Assembly: GCA_030614585.1 (NCBI GenBank)
Contig: JAUWTT010000325.1
Location: 1 to 5,386 of the forward strand
Length of the DNA stretch: 5,386 bases
From: Acidobacteriota bacterium
GTDB lineage: Bacteria; Acidobacteriota; UBA6911; RPQK01; JAPXNP01
Reading direction: 5' to 3'
The position numbers and the translations under genes were made by a program. How positions within the stretch are numbered: position 1 is the stretch's first letter; each line of letters starts with the position of its first letter. Below the pieces are notes generated by a model. That model ran no database searches. It saw only the letters and a list, made by a program, of their open reading frames with translations, and was not told the DNA's origin. Shown piece by piece: positions 5,000 to 5,386 of this stretch.

Positions 5000-5386
5000 A
5001 TGAAGCTAACTGGAGCAGAAATCCTTTGGGAGTGCCTAATCCGGGAAGGTGTCGACTTGGTATTTGGCTACCCCGGTGGAGCGATACTTCCGGCCTATGA
5101 CGCGATGACTAAATACCCGCAGGTTCACCACGTTCTCGTTCGGCACGAGCAGGGAGCCGCACATATGGCTGATGGTTATGCCCGCGCCACAGGAAAGGTT
5201 GGAGTTGCTGTAGCAACCAGTGGTCCTGGTGCAACGAACCTGGTCACGGGGATTGCCACGGCAATGCTGGATTCCACTCCGATGGTCTGTATAACTGGAC
5301 AGGTCCCCACTGGAGTGATCGGGTCGGACGCATTTCAGGAAACCGACATCACTGGAATCACTCTACCTATAACAAAGCATAACTAC
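5000..5386 (+). CDS. ilvB: Acetolactate synthase large subunit, N-terminal part (cut by window edge)
   Basis: The first 129 codons of a thiamine-diphosphate enzyme are present; the frame is open to the right edge. Acetolactate synthase condenses two pyruvates to 2-acetolactate, or pyruvate with 2-oxobutyrate to 2-aceto-2-hydroxybutanoate, the first common step of branched-chain amino acid synthesis, and usually works with a small regulatory subunit (IlvN/IlvH) that may lie further right. The N-terminus MKLTGAEILWECLIREGVDLVFGYPGG is typical of the family. E50 in VRHEQGAAHMADGYARATGK is the conserved glutamate that activates thiamine diphosphate. TSGPGATNLVTGIATAMLDSTPMV at 73-96 and GSDAFQETDITGITLPITKHNY at 108-129 are near-invariant acetolactate synthase blocks. 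These favour biosynthetic IlvB over glyoxylate carboligase or pyruvate oxidase. It is probably co-transcribed with ilvD and under the same attenuator. Confidence 0.95.
   Translation, partial: MKLTGAEILWECLIREGVDLVFGYPGGAILPAYDAMTKYPQVHHVLVRHEQGAAHMADGYARATGKVGVAVATSGPGATNLVTGIATAMLDSTPMVCITGQVPTGVIGSDAFQETDITGITLPITKHNY

Overview
This window is a bacterial amino-acid biosynthesis locus with two divergent transcription units. The minus strand carries lysC (aspartate kinase) followed closely by asd (aspartate-semialdehyde dehydrogenase). The plus strand carries ilvD (dihydroxy-acid dehydratase) followed by the first 129 codons of ilvB (acetolactate synthase large subunit), which runs off the right edge.

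Layout: 1-177 is non-coding, degenerate repeat DNA downstream of asd. asd occupies 178-1236 and lysC 1262-2692, both minus. The divergent spacer (2693-3044) holds a lysC promoter, three short arrays with a 7-bp period, a 9-bp duplicated motif, and a promoter facing ilvD. Positions 3045-3211 form what looks like a complete ribosome-mediated attenuator: a 36-codon leader peptide packed with Leu/Ile/Val codons, mutually exclusive RNA pairings, and a strong intrinsic terminator. ilvD (3258-4922) and ilvB (5000 to the edge) follow.

How the genes work together: LysC and Asd carry out the first two steps from aspartate towards lysine, threonine, methionine and, through threonine and 2-oxobutyrate, isoleucine. 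IlvB and IlvD carry out the first and third common steps of valine, isoleucine and leucine synthesis. The attenuator would let charged Leu/Ile/Val tRNA levels control the ilv unit.

Organism: a bacterium with moderate GC content (mid-50s percent by eye), AGGAG-type ribosome binding sites and sigma-70-like promoter motifs. Asd is of the archaeal/fungal-like class and IlvD is of the shorter Bacillus/methanogen-like kind, which argues against a close relative of E. coli. Short tandem intergenic repeats of this sort are common in several environmental phyla. The phylum cannot be fixed from this window.

The coding genes are ordinary. The most interesting parts are the ilv leader/attenuator and the heptanucleotide repeat arrays. 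I saw no evidence of a new defence, mobile or RNA-guided system.
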